Shown: in pieces, positions 62,425-64,000 of the stretch
How the letters are laid out: the number at the start of each line of letters is the position of its first letter
Numbering within the stretch: position 1 is the stretch's first letter
Assembly: GCA_023411645.1 (NCBI GenBank)
Contig: JAEYON010000055.1
Location: 1 to 64,000, forward strand
Direction of reading: 5' to 3'
Length of the DNA: 64,000 nucleotides
Source: Bacillota bacterium
GTDB lineage: Bacteria; Bacillota; Clostridia; Acetivibrionales; DTU013
Translations under genes and position numbers: made by a program
Notes under the pieces: model-generated
The model's database searches: none
What the model was told of the DNA's origin: nothing
What the model saw: only the letters and a program-made list of their open reading frames with translations

Positions 62425-63562
62425 TATAGTACAGATAATATCCAATATCCTGAAGACGACATTCAGGAAAAAAGCAAATATAATCATATATGTTTTTCTT
62501 CCCTTGCTGGGTGTACTGTTATCGCTGCTGATTTATGGAGGTACAAGTTCATCGCAGGTCAGGGTTGGCTTTACAAGCCGTGATGACGGTATTCTGGCTG
62601 CAGAGGTGAGGAATGTACTGGACTCAAAAGAAGGCTTTTCAGTATCTGACGTCATAGAAGAGGAAATCAACGGCAAGCTAACGGAACAGATGCTTGATGT
62701 GGTCATAAGTATTCCTGAGGGCTTCACCGAAAGCGTTTATAGCGGTGACATAAAGGATGTTGAAATCATAACGATCAAGGGACTTGAGACGACAGCCTGG
62801 ATCGAGCAATTGATTAACAGCTATATGAATGTGCTTGAGAGACTATCCGCAGCATCTGAAGGGGATAGGATGCTGTTTGATAAAATGTATGAGCAATATG
62901 AGGAGACCTCGATTCATCTGAATGTGGCTTCGATGGAGGATAAACAGGTAGGAAAATCAATGACATTGTCCACAATCGGATTCTTGATCATGTTTATAAT
63001 GCTTGGGGCCGGCTTTACCTCTTTAATTATTTTAAAAGAAAAAAGAAGCCGCACATATTACAGAATCTGTACCGCTCCGGTTAATTCACGTCAGTATATA
63101 CTGGCCAATGCAATGACAAGTGTTCTTATTATCATTGTACAGATCATTGTGATCCAGCTCTCGATGAGATTTGTTTTTCGAATTAATACCGGCATAAGCG
63201 ACTCTGCAATGTTTATCATACTGCTGATGTTTGGTCTTGTTGCCATCGGCCTGGGGCTTACCATTACGGCATTTTCCAGTTCTTCCTATATGGCTAGCAG
63301 CCTGAGCACGTTGATCATGACGCCGACCTGTATGCTTGGAGGGTGCTTCTGGGATGTTGACTTTATGCCTGAATTTATGCAGAAGATTAGTTACTTTATG
63401 CCCCAAAGATGGGCGATCGATGCGGTGAAGAAGCTTCAGAACAGAGCCGATTTTTCGGACGTATACATTAACCTGCTCGTGCTCGGTGCCTTTGCACTGG
63501 CGTTGATGCTTGTGGCCGCATACAAGTTCACTAAAACGGACAATCTGCGGAAGTTTGTGTAG
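62417..63562 (+). CDS. ABC-2 type exporter permease
   Basis: A 381-residue permease with the same layout as the preceding one: N-terminal helix, large outer domain, five C-terminal helices (from about residue 190). It overlaps the previous gene by 8 bases, so translation is coupled and the two probably form a heterodimer with the ATPase. The ATG follows AAGGGGGAA. Confidence 0.9.
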   Translation: MRNIVQIISNILKTTFRKKANIIIYVFLPLLGVLLSLLIYGGTSSSQVRVGFTSRDDGILAAEVRNVLDSKEGFSVSDVIEEEINGKLTEQMLDVVISIPEGFTESVYSGDIKDVEIITIKGLETTAWIEQLINSYMNVLERLSAASEGDRMLFDKMYEQYEETSIHLNVASMEDKQVGKSMTLSTIGFLIMFIMLGAGFTSLIILKEKRSRTYYRICTAPVNSRQYILANAMTSVLIIIVQIIVIQLSMRFVFRINTGISDSAMFIILLMFGLVAIGLGLTITAFSSSSYMASSLSTLIMTPTCMLGGCFWDVDFMPEFMQKISYFMPQRWAIDAVKKLQNRADFSDVYINLLVLGAFALALMLVAAYKFTKTDNLRKFV

Positions 63563-63600
63563 GGGGAGCGGGCTGCCGATTCAGCAGCCCGTCCCCCTAC
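63559..63600. other. strong GC hairpin between convergent genes
   Basis: TAGGGGGA-G-CGGGCTGC pairs with GCAGCCCG-TCCCCCTA, with one bulged G and a 7-base loop. It overlaps the permease stop and lies between it and the helicase; no T-run is present. Confidence 0.7.
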
Positions 63601-63637
63601 AGTTCAGGTGCGCTGTTTCTACAGCCCATTACCTTTT

Positions 63638-64000
63638 CTACTCAAACAGGGACCTGATTTCCTCCTGTGTCATCTTGGACAGAAGAGTTTCGCCGGGCTG
63701 GATGACAGCGTCGATTAAGCTGCGCTTCTTTTCCTGAAGAGCAAGTATTTTTTCCTCAATGGTGCCTTTTGTGACGAGCTTCATGACATAGACCGACTTC
63801 TTCTGGCCGATGCGGTAGGAGCGGTCGGTAGCCTGATCCTCCACGGCAGGGTTCCACCAGGGATCATAATGTATGACTGTATCAGCTCCGGTCAGGTTCA
63901 GTCCTGTACCACCGGCCTTAAGGGAGATCAGAAAGACCTTTCCCAGACCTTCGTTAAAGGAGTTAACAAGGTATCCCCTGTCAGAAACCGGTGTTGAACC
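63638..64000 (-). CDS. SNF2-family helicase, C-terminal fragment (cut by window edge)
   Basis: The reading frame is open to the right edge and gives at least 121 residues. Motif V-like SLKAGGTGLNLTGAD, then YDPWWNPAVEDQATDR and RIGQ, are the classic SNF2 motifs V and VI; a RIGQKKSVYV and an EEKILALQ tail end the protein. It moves along DNA using ATP in a Swi2/Snf2 manner. The beginning lies outside the window. Confidence 0.92.
   Translation of the reverse strand, partial: GSTPVSDRGYLVNSFNEGLGKVFLISLKAGGTGLNLTGADTVIHYDPWWNPAVEDQATDRSYRIGQKKSVYVMKLVTKGTIEEKILALQEKKRSLIDAVIQPGETLLSKMTQEEIRSLFE

Overview
The window reads as a chromosomal segment of a low-to-medium GC Gram-positive bacterium, most likely an anaerobic Clostridia member. 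The signs are strong AGGAGG-type ribosome binding sites, TTG and GTG starts, sigma-A promoters with TATAAT boxes, lipoprotein sugar-binding proteins with Gram-positive lipoboxes, an S-layer-homology surface protein, AraC/RpiR/DeoR sugar regulators and a rubrerythrin remnant. I saw no transposase, integrase, phage gene or CRISPR array.

Layout. 0-5 kb: an initiator tRNA with its promoter and terminator, a tRNA-like scrap, a pirin, a frameshifted rubrerythrin tail, and a minus-strand pair of a PLD-helicase-DUF3427 protein and a NUDIX hydrolase. 5.4-12.4 kb: a six-gene operon (SIS isomerase, Zn-dehydrogenase, DXR-like SAF-domain reductase, fucose/arabinose-isomerase-family enzyme, FGGY kinase, RpiR regulator) that looks like a catabolic route for an unusual ketose, polyol or branched sugar. 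12.6-23.5 kb: a membrane-bound AraC regulator, a two-permease plus lipoprotein oligosaccharide importer without its own ATPase, an amidohydrolase, a DegT-type aminotransferase, a TIM-barrel isomerase and an intracellular DUF5060/DUF4038 glycosidase, ending at a 5'-truncated copy of the initiator tRNA. 23.7-25.7 kb (minus): a GMP synthase whose glutaminase domain is degenerate, and a PilZ protein.

25.9-39.5 kb: a second and third sugar module. The first has a HAD phosphatase, FGGY kinase, DeoR regulator, Gfo/Idh dehydrogenase, Zn-dehydrogenase and a divergent fucose-isomerase-like protein. The second has its own strong promoter and holds a ketose 3-epimerase-like enzyme, a complete ribose-type ABC importer, a TIM-barrel isomerase-like protein and a second Gfo/Idh dehydrogenase. 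39.7-44.9 kb: a chemoreceptor, an MFS transporter, a diguanylate cyclase and an acetyl-xylan-esterase-family enzyme. 45-48.7 kb: an EamA exporter, a flavin-reductase-like protein, an NAD(P)-binding epimerase-like protein and a DUF1295 membrane protein, then tRNA-Arg(CCT) on the minus strand. 49-52.7 kb: a large secreted protein with about ten FN3 and three SLH repeats. 52.8-58.3 kb: aldo/keto reductase with ferredoxin tail, aldose 1-epimerase, oligoendopeptidase F and an M29-type aminopeptidase. 58.4-63.6 kb: histidine kinase, LuxR-type response regulator and an ABC-2 exporter. The right edge cuts a SNF2-family helicase.

The window is dominated by carbohydrate sensing, import and catabolism: three uptake or catabolic modules, each with a different regulator or promoter, and sugars probably arriving from plant polysaccharide. 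The most unusual items are the DXR-like sugar operon, the glutaminase-dead GuaA, the Gfo/Idh plus TIM-barrel pairs, the helicase-NUDIX pair and the tRNA-flanked 23-kb block.
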